Source: Myxococcales bacterium
GTDB taxonomy: Bacteria > Myxococcota_A > Polyangia > Palsa-1104 > JAEUJZ01
DNA length: 64,000 nucleotides
NCBI GenBank assembly: GCA_016794465.1
Contig: JAEUKA010000068.1
Span: forward strand, 1-64,000
Direction: 5' to 3'
Shown here: positions 1 to 8,567 of the stretch, one piece after another
Layout of the letters: each line of letters starts with the position of its first letter
How positions within the stretch are numbered: the stretch's first letter is position 1
Position numbers and translations under genes: made by a program
The notes under the pieces: generated by a model
Databases searched by the model: none
The model's input: the letters and a program-made list of their open reading frames with translations, nothing else
Told to the model about the DNA's origin: nothing

Positions 1-49
<49 letters not shown>

Positions 50-180
50 AGATGTTTGAACCGTTGCCGAATCAATGATTCGACAGGGTACTTGTATGTT
101 TTCTTCCCTGCTTCTCGCTATTCAGTTTTCAAGGACCAATCTTGTCCGCCAGTCTGATTCTTCATCAGTGCGGGGTGGCC
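50..180 (-). other. 16S rRNA leader (transcribed spacer)
   Basis: Untranslated leader between the proximal promoter and 16S. It contains a 7-bp inverted repeat, CGAATCA-A-TGATTCG, at 68-82 just upstream of the mature 5' end, and the motif CTTGAAAAC (minus strand, near 125-133) of the kind seen in rRNA leaders. I see no coding sequence here; the short reading frames across it have no family features. A role for the hairpin in processing is inferred. Confidence 0.7.
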
Positions 181-208
181 AATCTATCAGTCTTTTTCAG
201 TGCGTCAA
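181..208 (-). promoter_or_regulatory. rrn promoter P2 (proximal)
   Basis: On the minus strand, -35 TTGACG and -10 TAGATT are separated by exactly 16 nt. The 10 nt upstream of the -35 is A/T-rich. It lies about 130 nt before the 16S 5' end. Spacing and hexamers match the second promoter at 275-302 and the tRNA-Gly promoter at 55776-55803. Confidence 0.75.
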
Positions 209-274
209 GCTTTTTGTTTCGCTTTTTTCACTGATTTCGCCGACTTGCGTGACCACCTCGGCGACAGGTGAAGG

Positions 275-302
275 ACTCTACTCGCAATCGCGGGCGGGTC
301 AA
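275..302 (-). promoter_or_regulatory. rrn promoter P1 (distal)
   Basis: On the minus strand, -35 TTGACC, a 16-nt spacer and -10 TAGAGT. An A-rich stretch directly upstream (302-330, minus strand) could act as an UP element. Tandem promoters are usual for rRNA operons and allow growth-rate and stringent control. The stringent link is general knowledge, not visible here. Confidence 0.75.
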
Positions 303-449
303 GGAGATTTCTTTCTTTTTCTGCACTTTTTCGACTCTCCCGTCGGGGAATTTGCCGCGTTGGTTCGATTGCGTCCGCTGATCGCCTTGTGAACGGGGTG
401 CTTTCGTGCGCCTTGGCAGCTCCGTTTTCTGCCCGCCTAGCGTTCCCGG

Positions 450-1694
450 TCACTTGGGAGCCTGGCCCCGGGCTTTCATTTGGCGATCGTAGTCACAGCG
501 CTGCTTGATGCGGTTGGTCGTCTCGGCCAGCTGGGGCTCGGGAGGCAATAGCGAAAGCTCGCGGACGGCATCGTCGCAGCGACCGGTGCTGGCCAGCGTC
601 GACGCCAAGTGCAGTCGCGCCGAGTGTAATTTTCCATTTTGAGCCAGCGCAGCGCGGAACTCCGCCTCGGCCCGAACGATGTCTCCTTGCTTGCGACGAG
701 CGAGCCCAAGATCGGTCAGGACCTCTGGCAGCGCCTGAAGTGCTTTGGCCTTTTCCAGCGCGACGATCGCATCTGCTGCTTGTTCTCGACGAGTTTGCAC
801 CACTCCGAGCCGCCAATACGCTCGATGCAGGACCTGTTTGGCTTCTTCGCGGTCCTCGGCAACCTTGGTCGATCGATACTGCTCATCCGCGAGCTGAGCG
901 GCTGCCATCAGCTCTCCCACGGCTTCGTCATGACGCTTGGTGTCCGACAGCAGCATCCCGAGGTTCAGGTGCGCGTGGGGACGATCGGGCGCAAGCTGCA
1001 CCGCCTCTCGGGCCGGTGCCACCGCTTCCTCGAGCCTTCCCCCGCGACGGTACGCCACCGCCAGGTTGTACTGAGCGTCGGCCTGACTGGCCCGCGGGTT
1101 GGCATCGGTCGGCGTTAACTTGATCGCCTTGCTGTAGGCGGCGATCGCTTCGGGCCAGCGCTTCAGCGACTCGTGGGCTACGCCAAGGTTGTAGTAGGCC
1201 TCGAACATGGTGGGCCGTAGCTTCACGGCCTGCGTAAGCACTTCGATCGCCTCGCTGGCTCGCCCCGCATCCGATAGAACCGCCCCCAGCTCGGCCATCA
1301 CCGTCACCATCTGCTCGTCTTTGCCGGTCGGATCCAGCTTGATCGCCGCCCGCAGATCGGCCTCCGCCTCTTTGAGCCGACCCATCTTTCGGTAGCACTC
1401 ACCCCGCAGGTAGAGCGGCTTCGGATCGGTCGGATGCTGCGCCGCCACGTCGCCAAAAGCCTTCAGCGCTTCGTCGTAACGACCGGCGGCCATGCGCTGC
1501 GAGCCCAGCTCCAGCAGTGCGACGCGTACCTTCTCGCCGGGAATCACCGGCCGCACGCCCGCCTCGCCATGACTCTCGGCCTTCTTCGAGGGCGGAGCGG
1601 CGTACAGAAGCGGTGCTGACCCGCCCTCGCCGGCAGTCCAGATTCCCAGCGATAGCACGAGAATTCGTCGCGTCCACAGGTGGATAGAAACCAT
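450..1694 (-). CDS. secreted or anchored TPR-repeat protein
   Basis: A 414-residue protein of stacked tetratricopeptide repeats. About eight can be read between residues 60 and 390, with typical helix-turn-helix signatures such as YYNLGVAHESLKRWPEAIAAY and AHLNLGMLLSDTKRHDEAVGEL. Residues 8-32 are hydrophobic (ILVLSLGIW) and end in an Ala-rich stretch, so the protein is probably exported across the inner membrane. TPR proteins scaffold protein-protein contacts. No catalytic domain is visible, so its partner is unknown. It is transcribed toward the rRNA operon, away from its divergent neighbour, the transsulfuration gene. Confidence 0.8.
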   Translation of the reverse strand: MVSIHLWTRRILVLSLGIWTAGEGGSAPLLYAAPPSKKAESHGEAGVRPVIPGEKVRVALLELGSQRMAAGRYDEALKAFGDVAAQHPTDPKPLYLRGECYRKMGRLKEAEADLRAAIKLDPTGKDEQMVTVMAELGAVLSDAGRASEAIEVLTQAVKLRPTMFEAYYNLGVAHESLKRWPEAIAAYSKAIKLTPTDANPRASQADAQYNLAVAYRRGGRLEEAVAPAREAVQLAPDRPHAHLNLGMLLSDTKRHDEAVGELMAAAQLADEQYRSTKVAEDREEAKQVLHRAYWRLGVVQTRREQAADAIVALEKAKALQALPEVLTDLGLARRKQGDIVRAEAEFRAALAQNGKLHSARLHLASTLASTGRCDDAVRELSLLPPEPQLAETTNRIKQRCDYDRQMKARGQAPK

Positions 1695-1876
1695 GTTGGC
1701 ACTCTAACCTTGATCTTCGTCGACGGCAACGCCACCTGAAGCGGGTCTAGCGCGCGGAATCTGGTGAGCGGACCGAGCACAAGCGGACCGGGTGCGCGGA
1801 CCTGGGCAGCAATGGACGTGAGGGGCTCTGCGGCGGTGTGCTAGGGTGGCGGCAGTCATTTTTGGGGACAGAAGAC

Positions 1877-3064
1877 ATGAGCAAAACGCACTCGCGACAG
1901 CAGCTGGAGACGCTTGCAATTCACGCCGGACAGCCGGCGGAGCCGGTGACGGGAGCGATTACGCCGCCGGTGTTTATGACCTCGACGTATGTGCAAGACG
2001 GGCCGGGTGGTCACAAGGGCTACGAGTACTCGAGGACGCACAATCCGACGCGGCAGGCGCTGGAGGCGAACATCGCAGCGCTGGAAGGTGGGCAGTTTGG
2101 GGTGGCGTTTGCGTCGGGGTGTGCGGCGACGACGACGATTTTGCACACACTGTCGGCGGGTGATCACGTCGTGGCGGGCGATGACCTGTACGGCGGTACC
2201 TATCGAATCTTCGAGCGAGTGATGAAGCAGCTCGGCATCTCGGTAAGCTACGTCGATCCGATGCGGCCGGCGGCGTTTGGCGAGGCGATGCGTCCAAATA
2301 CCAAGCTGGTGTGGGTCGAGACGCCGACCAATCCGCTGCTCAAGCTGTGTGACATTGCCGAGGTGGCGAAGCTCTGTCACGCCGCGAAGCTACCGCTGTT
2401 TGTCGACAACACCTTTATGTCACCGGTGCTGCAGCGGCCGCTCGAGCTAGGGGCGACGGCGGTGGTTCACTCGACGACCAAGTACATCAACGGGCATGCC
2501 GATGTTGTTGGTGGAGTGGTGGTGACAAGTGATGTGGCACTGCACGAGCGCTTGCGCTTTTTGCAAAACGCGATCGGGGCGGTGCCGGGGCCGCTCGACT
2601 GCTTTTTGGTGATGCGCGGGGCCAAGACGCTGCCGCTGCGGATGGGTCGGCACTGCGAAAACGGGCAGGCGATGGCCGAGTGGCTGCAGGCGCAGGTCGG
2701 GCACGGACTCATCGAGCGAGTGATCTATCCCGGTCTGCCGTCGCATCCGCAGTACGAGCTGGCGCGGCGACAGATGCACGGACCGGGCGGAATGATCAGC
2801 TTTGTGGTGGCGGATGGACGGCTGCCGGCACTGGAGCGAGCGGTGAAGATCTTGCGACAGGTGAAGCTGATTGCCTGCGCGGAGAGCCTCGGGGGTGTCG
2901 AGTCGCTGATTGAGCATCCGGCGAGCATGACTCACGCCAGCATTCCCGTCGACAAGCGGGCTGAGCTAGGGATCTCGGATGGGCTGATTCGGCTGAGCGT
3001 GGGCATCGAGCACATCGACGACCTGCGTGAGGATCTGGCGCAGGCATTTGCCTCCGCCGAGTAG
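1877..3064 (+). CDS. PLP-dependent transsulfuration enzyme (cystathionine gamma-synthase/lyase family)
   Basis: A 395-residue cytosolic enzyme of the Cys/Met metabolism PLP family. The Schiff-base lysine is K202 in the motif HSTTKYINGHAD. Phosphate and substrate-binding signatures YSRTHNPTR (51-59) and the SGCAAT stretch (80-85) are present. Length is typical. Family members make or cleave cystathionine in the methionine/cysteine pathway; residue-level assignment between synthase (metB), lyase and O-acylhomoserine sulfhydrylase is not safe from sequence alone. The start at ATG 1877 is preferred over an in-frame start 13 codons upstream because the protein aligns from here and a GGGGA element precedes it. 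It converges with the PPDK-like gene. Confidence 0.9.
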   Translation: MSKTHSRQQLETLAIHAGQPAEPVTGAITPPVFMTSTYVQDGPGGHKGYEYSRTHNPTRQALEANIAALEGGQFGVAFASGCAATTTILHTLSAGDHVVAGDDLYGGTYRIFERVMKQLGISVSYVDPMRPAAFGEAMRPNTKLVWVETPTNPLLKLCDIAEVAKLCHAAKLPLFVDNTFMSPVLQRPLELGATAVVHSTTKYINGHADVVGGVVVTSDVALHERLRFLQNAIGAVPGPLDCFLVMRGAKTLPLRMGRHCENGQAMAEWLQAQVGHGLIERVIYPGLPSHPQYELARRQMHGPGGMISFVVADGRLPALERAVKILRQVKLIACAESLGGVESLIEHPASMTHASIPVDKRAELGISDGLIRLSVGIEHIDDLREDLAQAFASAE

Positions 3065-3091
3065 CCTCGCCTTCCCGTCACACAGCAGCGG

Positions 3092-5179
3092 TCAGCGGGT
3101 GGCGGCCAGCTGGGCGTGGGCAGACAGAAGCCACGCCAGCGTCGTGCGCAGCACCGGACAAGCGACAAAGTCGAGCCCAAGCCGCCCGGCGAGTGCATAG
3201 AGCGTTGGCGCAGCAGCGAGGGCATCGCTCACCGACAGTCCAATCAAAAGCGGCCGTCCTTCGGCCAGTGTACGGGCTGCGGCCACGCTTGCGGCCAAGG
3301 CTGCTTCGTCAGGCAAAGCGGAGGTAGCCAGCGCCACAACCGAGGTACGCAAGCGCGCCTGCTGCAGCGCGGCCAGATCCCCGAGCGGCACCAGCTCTCC
3401 CCGGCGGACAGGCTCGTCTTTGGTGATCGGTTCGAGGACGATCGGGGTCAAGCCACCGTCCAATGGCGGCTCAACGCAGATCCGCTGCACGCCTTCAAGA
3501 TCCGTCGCCAGCTGCCGATCGTTGTCGCTGCCGAGCCGTGCCCACACTGGCACCCGCGCCGTCGCCATCGCCCAGCGGATCAGCTGCGACAGATCGCCAT
3601 CGCGCTGTACGTGTGAGAGCGACAGCGGCAGTGCCCCAAGCAGGATCAGCCCACGATGGCCGTCGACGGTCACCGCATCGCCTTGCCGCAAGGTGTACTC
3701 ACTCGTCGCGACCTGCTGGCGGGCCACATCTACCCGCAGCGCCGAGCAGCCGACGATTGCGCAGCGACCCATCCCACGTGCCACCACCGCCGCGTGCGAG
3801 GTCATGCCACCACGCGCCGTCACCAGCGCCGCTGCCGCCTCGATGCCCACGATGTCATCCGTCGAAGTCTCGGCACGAATCAGGATCGGCGACAGCCCTT
3901 TTTGCCGCAGCGCCACCGCATCCTGCGACGTAAAGACAATCGTTCCCGCCGCTGCACCGGGCGAGGCCGGCAGACCGCGTGCAATCGTCGGCGCAGCAGC
4001 CTTCGTATCAACCATCGGCAAGAGCAGCTCGGCAAAGCGCTTCGGATCACAGCGACGCAGCGCCTCTTCGGGCACGATCTGCCCTTCCCGCACCAGATCG
4101 CAGGCCACCCGCACCATCGCCCGCGCCGAGCGCTTCCCCGATCGAGTCTGGAGCAGATAGAGCCGCCCATCTTCGATCGTGAACTCGATGTCTTGCAGAT
4201 CGGAAAAGTGCTGCTCAAGCGTCTTGGCCGCCGCGATCAGCTGCTGATACGCCTCGGGACAAAGCTCGCCAAGCTCGGCAATCGGCCGGGGCGTAAAGCC
4301 ACCCGACACCAGATCGTCACCTTGCGCCTGCGGCAAAAACTCCCCGTACAGCCCCGGCTCGCCGCTGCGTGGATCGCGAGAAAACACCACTCCCGTCGCC
4401 GATCGCTGTCCCAAGTTGCCGAAGACCATCGCCTGCAGCGTCACCGCCGTGCCCATCTCCGCCGAGATGCCCTGCATGCGTCGATATTCCTGGGCGCGCG
4501 GGTTGTGAAACGAGCGCAGCACCGCATAGACCGCCTCGCGCAGCTGCGTCCGCGCATCGTCGGGCACTTGCGAGCCGGTCCGTCGCGCGATCACGTCCTG
4601 ATACTGTCGAGCCAGCGTCATCAGGTCATCGATCGACAGCTCTTCGTCGTGGAGCACGCCGCGCTTCTGCTTGCACTCGAACAGCAGCATCTCGAACGGA
4701 TCGGGGACAAGCACGCTGTCCGGACGCAGCCCCAGCACGAGCGCCGCGTACTGGTGCAAAAAGCGCCGATAACAGTCCGCCGCACAGCGCGGATCGCCGA
4801 GTCGTCGCGCCAGACCCGGCAGTGCCGCTTCGGTCAGTCCAACATTCAGCAGCGAGTCGAGCATGCCCGGCATCGAGATCTTGGCCCCCGAGCGCACCGA
4901 CAGCAAAAGCGGCCGATCGAGATCGCCGAGCCTCGCTCCGACGACCGCTTCGACCTCGGCCAGCTGCGCTTCGATGTGCTGCCAAAACGAGTCGGGGAAG
5001 TGTCCGTGGGCTTGAAAGTGCGGCCACAGCGAAGACGGCAGGATCAGCCCCGGCGGTACCGGTAGGCCCAGCTGCGACATTGCGCACAGTCCCGCACCTT
5101 TTTGACCGAGCCGCTCGGGATCGCACGGGATCGGAGTCGCAGCCGGTCCGGGCAAAAGGAGCGCCACGTCCGCGAGCAT
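3092..5179 (-). CDS. pyruvate,phosphate dikinase-like protein with reduced PEP domain
   Basis: A 695-residue protein. The N-terminal ATP-binding domain is PPDK-like: GQKGAGLCAM...GLPVPPG (26-44), SVRSGAKISMPG (94-105) and YLLQTRSGKRS (341-351). The phosphohistidine swivel domain is intact, with H462 in GGMTSHAAVVARGMG. The C-terminal PEP/pyruvate barrel is only about 150 residues, instead of the usual 340 or so. It keeps the first strand (WARLGSD, equivalent to the PPDK Arg) and the last (GLDFVACPV), but the stretch that carries the acidic metal ligands and the catalytic Cys (GICGEHGG in PPDK) is missing. Phosphohistidine formation may persist, but the pyruvate half-reaction should not. It follows the DUF2007-like gene with 3 nt between them, so the two are co-transcribed. 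Confidence 0.85.
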   Translation of the reverse strand: MLADVALLLPGPAATPIPCDPERLGQKGAGLCAMSQLGLPVPPGLILPSSLWPHFQAHGHFPDSFWQHIEAQLAEVEAVVGARLGDLDRPLLLSVRSGAKISMPGMLDSLLNVGLTEAALPGLARRLGDPRCAADCYRRFLHQYAALVLGLRPDSVLVPDPFEMLLFECKQKRGVLHDEELSIDDLMTLARQYQDVIARRTGSQVPDDARTQLREAVYAVLRSFHNPRAQEYRRMQGISAEMGTAVTLQAMVFGNLGQRSATGVVFSRDPRSGEPGLYGEFLPQAQGDDLVSGGFTPRPIAELGELCPEAYQQLIAAAKTLEQHFSDLQDIEFTIEDGRLYLLQTRSGKRSARAMVRVACDLVREGQIVPEEALRRCDPKRFAELLLPMVDTKAAAPTIARGLPASPGAAAGTIVFTSQDAVALRQKGLSPILIRAETSTDDIVGIEAAAALVTARGGMTSHAAVVARGMGRCAIVGCSALRVDVARQQVATSEYTLRQGDAVTVDGHRGLILLGALPLSLSHVQRDGDLSQLIRWAMATARVPVWARLGSDNDRQLATDLEGVQRICVEPPLDGGLTPIVLEPITKDEPVRRGELVPLGDLAALQQARLRTSVVALATSALPDEAALAASVAAARTLAEGRPLLIGLSVSDALAAAPTLYALAGRLGLDFVACPVLRTTLAWLLSAHAQLAATR

Positions 5180-5182
5180 GTC

Positions 5183-5539
5183 TTAGCCCACCGACTCCTC
5201 GACGATCTCGCCGTCATCGAGAGGAACGCCGTTCTGGGCGGCCTCGCGCAGCGCCGACAAAGCCAGCTCGCGATCGATCTCGGATACCGCCACTGCAACC
5301 TCGCCCGACATCGTCAGCGGCGCCGGCAGCGAGTGCATCTGCCGATCATGAATCACCGCCGAAATTCCGTCGCCCGCGAGGATCTCATCACAGATCATCT
5401 GCGCCAGCATTCGGTCGCGGGTACGAAAAATCTCCACTTGAAGGTCGACATCGGGCTCTGGAAGGTCCGAGGCGGCCCGGTCAGGCTGGTCAAGATCGTC
5501 CGAAGGAGTCGCGGCATGCGGGGTGGTCTTTTGAGACAT
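5183..5539 (-). CDS. DUF2007-like putative signal-transducing protein
   Basis: A small acidic protein of 118 residues. Residues 32-100 resemble the DUF2007 fold: VEIFRTRDRMLAQMICDEILAGDGISAVI followed by a strand-rich part and a final helix. The N-terminal 30 residues are polar and probably disordered. Its stop is 3 nt before the PPDK-like start, so translation is probably coupled. DUF2007 proteins are often annotated as signal-transducing because they resemble PII, but no ligand is proven. A link to regulating the degenerate PPDK partner is inference from gene order alone. Confidence 0.6.
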   Translation of the reverse strand: MSQKTTPHAATPSDDLDQPDRAASDLPEPDVDLQVEIFRTRDRMLAQMICDEILAGDGISAVIHDRQMHSLPAPLTMSGEVAVAVSEIDRELALSALREAAQNGVPLDDGEIVEESVG

Positions 5540-5595
5540 GTGGTCTAAGGAGCTAACACAGCGCGGCTTCTAGGGTCTAGATACCGAGTTCTACA

Positions 5596-5625
5596 TTGTG
5601 AATCGCTGAATTGCGATGCTAACCT
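5596..5625 (+). promoter_or_regulatory. possible promoter of the PEGA kinase gene
   Basis: -35 TTGTGA, an 18-nt spacer and -10 TAACCT. The spacer contains the inverted repeat ATCGC-TGAATT-GCGAT, which could be an operator. The hexamers are only moderately good and no start site is known. The 148 bp between the divergent genes holds no other recognisable signal. Confidence 0.35.
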
Positions 5626-5687
5626 ACCCCTTGGTGCACACTAGCTCAGCTCGCTTTGCAGCAGGCTGACCCCTTCTTGTGCCGAGG

Positions 5688-8558
5688 ATGGTTGTGAAAA
5701 AACCTAACCAGTTTGGAAAGTACTTCCTCTTCGACCGCGTTAGCACCGGCGGGATGGCCGAGATCTTTCGCGCGAAGACCGTCTCTCTCGAAGGCACCGA
5801 GCGCATCGTCGCCGTCAAGAAGATGATTGACCTTCTCACGGCTGACAAAGAGCTCACGTCGATGTTCATCGATGAAGCCAAGCTCGCGGTGCAGCTGAAT
5901 CACCCCGGCATCTGCCAGGTGGTCGACTGGGGGAAAGTCGGCGAGAGCTACTTCATCGCGATGGAGTACGTCCTGGGGCAAGACCTCAAGCAGCTGTTTC
6001 TGCGCTGTAAGACGCAGCTGCCCGATGGGACTCCGACGATGCCGCTTGCGCAGAGCTGTTTTGTTGTAATGAAGTTGTGCGAGGCGCTCGACTACGCGCA
6101 CAACAAGCAGGACTCGCTCGGCAATCCGCTCAACGTGGTGCATCGCGATGTCTCGCCGCAGAACGTGCTGGTCAGCTACGAGGGCGAGGTCAAGCTGATC
6201 GACTTTGGGATCGCCAAGATCAGTGCCACGCGGGAGGCGCAGACCGAGGCGGGCGTGCTCAAGGGCAAGTTCGCGTACATGTCGCCCGAGCAGGTCAAAG
6301 GCGAGCCCACCGATCGGCGGTCGGACATCTTTGCGACCGGCATCGTGCTGTATGAGCTGCTCACCGGCGAGCGACTGTTTCCACCCGATCAAGAGCTGGC
6401 CGTCCTCGACAAGATCAAAAACGTCGAGGTGCTGCCGCCGACCGCCTACAACCGCAAGATTCCCGAAGAGCTGGATCGCATCGTGATGAAGGCGCTGGCC
6501 GGCAAGCCCAGCGAGCGCTACCAGACGGCAATGGATCTGCACGCGGATCTGCAGTCGTTCCTGTACACCTCGGGTGAGTTCTTTTCGCGCAAGGATCTGG
6601 CGGCGTGGATGAAGCGGGCGTTTCGCTCGGAGATGGAAGCGGAGCAGGCCGAGGTCGATGCGATTCGCGACACCAAGGTGGCCCTGCCGACCTCTGGGGC
6701 GGACTCGCTGCAGCGGGCGCGGGCGACGCTGTCGATGGCGGCGCTCAAGGCCGATCCGGGCGGAGGACTGCGCGGGTCCAAAGAGACGGGCAGCGTGCAA
6801 GCGGTGAAGGCGACAGGGTCGATGCGAGCGTTCGCGCCCGACGGTGGAGCGCCAACGGACTGGATGTCGACCAATGCCAAGACCACCAAGACCGCCAGTA
6901 CACCGCCGGCCGTACCGCGTGGGCAAGTGTCGAGCATTGCCGAAGCTGCGGGCGGGATGCTCCGCGATGCCCAGCGAGGTGGTGGTCCCGGACGAGGCGC
7001 CGCGAGTGCAACCCGGTTAAAGCCGGTCGGTAAGCAAGGCCATGCGGCACCACTCACGGAAGTTCCCGTCGAAGAAGACACGGCGGTGGATGGACCAATG
7101 GGCGCCGGCAAGATTGCCGAGCCCCGCTTCGAGGATGACAGCCTCGCGACCAAAGCGTTTCCGCAGCAAGACCGCGCGGCCTTTGAAGCGGAGATGGCAG
7201 CGGCGCGGCGCAAAGACAAAGACGGTGTGGTCCAGCCTCGCGACGCTGGTGACATCGAGACACAGCAGTACAAGACCGTCGACGAAGGCGCAAACGAGCG
7301 CGATCCACTGGAAGGTGGCCCGACGGTATCTCGGCCAGGGCAGCAGATTCCCCAGACGATCGAAGAGATCATGGAGGTCAGCGCTCCGACGATGCTCGAG
7401 GCAGCGAACCTGGCCGTGCAAGAGCCCCAGCGCTCGCGGGCCATTCCCGCCGTGGCACCGCCGATGCCGCTCAACATGCCGGACTCGCTCGATGTGGGCG
7501 GACGGGACGCCGTGCGAGAGAAGCCTCAGGGCTCGAGTGCGACGGCGCTGGTGCTGCTGCTCCTGCTTTTGGCGCTGGGTGGTGGTGGGGCGGCGTACTT
7601 TTTCCTGCTGCGGCCAGGCACCGTGGTGGTCATGGTCAGTCCCGAGCGCGAGTTTTCGCTGCTGGTCGACGGCAAGCCGATGAGCGGAATGGACTCGTCG
7701 CCGGTGATCTTGCCGCTGCCGCCGGGAACCCACGCGGTGTCGGTGCAGCGGGCGGGGTACAAGTCGTGGACGGATGCCGTCACCGTGCAGCCTGGCGAGA
7801 CCGTGCGAGTCACCGCGAACCTGGCCGCGCTGGTGGCCCAGACCGGTGGCTTTACGCTGGTGACCGATCCGCCGGGGGCGATGGTGTTCCTCGATGGCGC
7901 GTCGCTCGGACAAGTGACGCCGATGCGCGTCGGGAGCGTTCCGGTGGGCTCGCACACGATCGAGCTGCGGCTTGGGTCACGGGTGCTTAGCCAGACCATC
8001 GTGATTGAGGCCGGCAAGTCCATCGAGCTGAAGCTGCCACTGCCCCAAGAGCCCTCGAGTCGGCCCGCGAATCCGACTGCCGTGACGCCTGCGCCGGTCA
8101 ACCCGCCCGAAAAAGTCGCGGTGACTCCGCCGCCAGTGACTCCGCCGCCGGTTGCTCCGCCCGAAAAAGTTGCGGTGACTCCGCCGCCGGTCAGTCCCCC
8201 GGAGAAGGTCGCAGCAACTCCTCCAGTCGTGGAAAAGCCAGCCCAGCCCGAGAAGACCCCCGAGCGGCACACGGCTCGTCCGAATCCGACGCCTCGTCCC
8301 ACGCCGCGACCGGTGGCGAAGACCGAGCAGCGGCCAGCGGGGAACTTCGGCTTTCTGCGCATCAACTCCAAGCCGTGGACCAAGATCTTTGTCGACGGCA
8401 TGGACACCAACCTGAACACGCCGCAGACCGCGTATCAGATGAGCCCGGGCATGCACCAGATCATGCTGTTCAACCCGGAGTTCGGGATTCGCGAGACATT
8501 CTCGGTGCACATCATCGCCGGCGAGACGCAGACGGTGATCAAGGACTTCCGCAAGTAA
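5688..8558 (+). CDS. transmembrane Ser/Thr protein kinase with three PEGA domains
   Basis: About 956 residues. The N-terminal Hanks-type kinase (10-285) has TGGMAEIFRAK as glycine loop, catalytic K44, HRDVSPQN (152-159) with D154, and DFG (172-174). A low-complexity cytoplasmic linker follows. One membrane helix (about 616-640, LVLLLLLLALGGGG) is followed by PEGA domains near 641-700 and 720-770, a Pro-rich stalk of PPxVxPPEKVA repeats (about 785-830), and a third PEGA-like domain to the C-terminus. It should sense the envelope and phosphorylate cytoplasmic targets. The start is uncertain: ATG 5688 has no ribosome site at useful distance, whereas GTG 5694 follows GAGGA by 5 nt. The hydrolase gene follows after 9 nt. 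Confidence 0.92.
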   Translation: MVVKKPNQFGKYFLFDRVSTGGMAEIFRAKTVSLEGTERIVAVKKMIDLLTADKELTSMFIDEAKLAVQLNHPGICQVVDWGKVGESYFIAMEYVLGQDLKQLFLRCKTQLPDGTPTMPLAQSCFVVMKLCEALDYAHNKQDSLGNPLNVVHRDVSPQNVLVSYEGEVKLIDFGIAKISATREAQTEAGVLKGKFAYMSPEQVKGEPTDRRSDIFATGIVLYELLTGERLFPPDQELAVLDKIKNVEVLPPTAYNRKIPEELDRIVMKALAGKPSERYQTAMDLHADLQSFLYTSGEFFSRKDLAAWMKRAFRSEMEAEQAEVDAIRDTKVALPTSGADSLQRARATLSMAALKADPGGGLRGSKETGSVQAVKATGSMRAFAPDGGAPTDWMSTNAKTTKTASTPPAVPRGQVSSIAEAAGGMLRDAQRGGGPGRGAASATRLKPVGKQGHAAPLTEVPVEEDTAVDGPMGAGKIAEPRFEDDSLATKAFPQQDRAAFEAEMAAARRKDKDGVVQPRDAGDIETQQYKTVDEGANERDPLEGGPTVSRPGQQIPQTIEEIMEVSAPTMLEAANLAVQEPQRSRAIPAVAPPMPLNMPDSLDVGGRDAVREKPQGSSATALVLLLLLLALGGGGAAYFFLLRPGTVVVMVSPEREFSLLVDGKPMSGMDSSPVILPLPPGTHAVSVQRAGYKSWTDAVTVQPGETVRVTANLAALVAQTGGFTLVTDPPGAMVFLDGASLGQVTPMRVGSVPVGSHTIELRLGSRVLSQTIVIEAGKSIELKLPLPQEPSSRPANPTAVTPAPVNPPEKVAVTPPPVTPPPVAPPEKVAVTPPPVSPPEKVAATPPVVEKPAQPEKTPERHTARPNPTPRPTPRPVAKTEQRPAGNFGFLRINSKPWTKIFVDGMDTNLNTPQTAYQMSPGMHQIMLFNPEFGIRETFSVHIIAGETQTVIKDFRK

Positions 8559-8567
8559 GCGCGCGCC

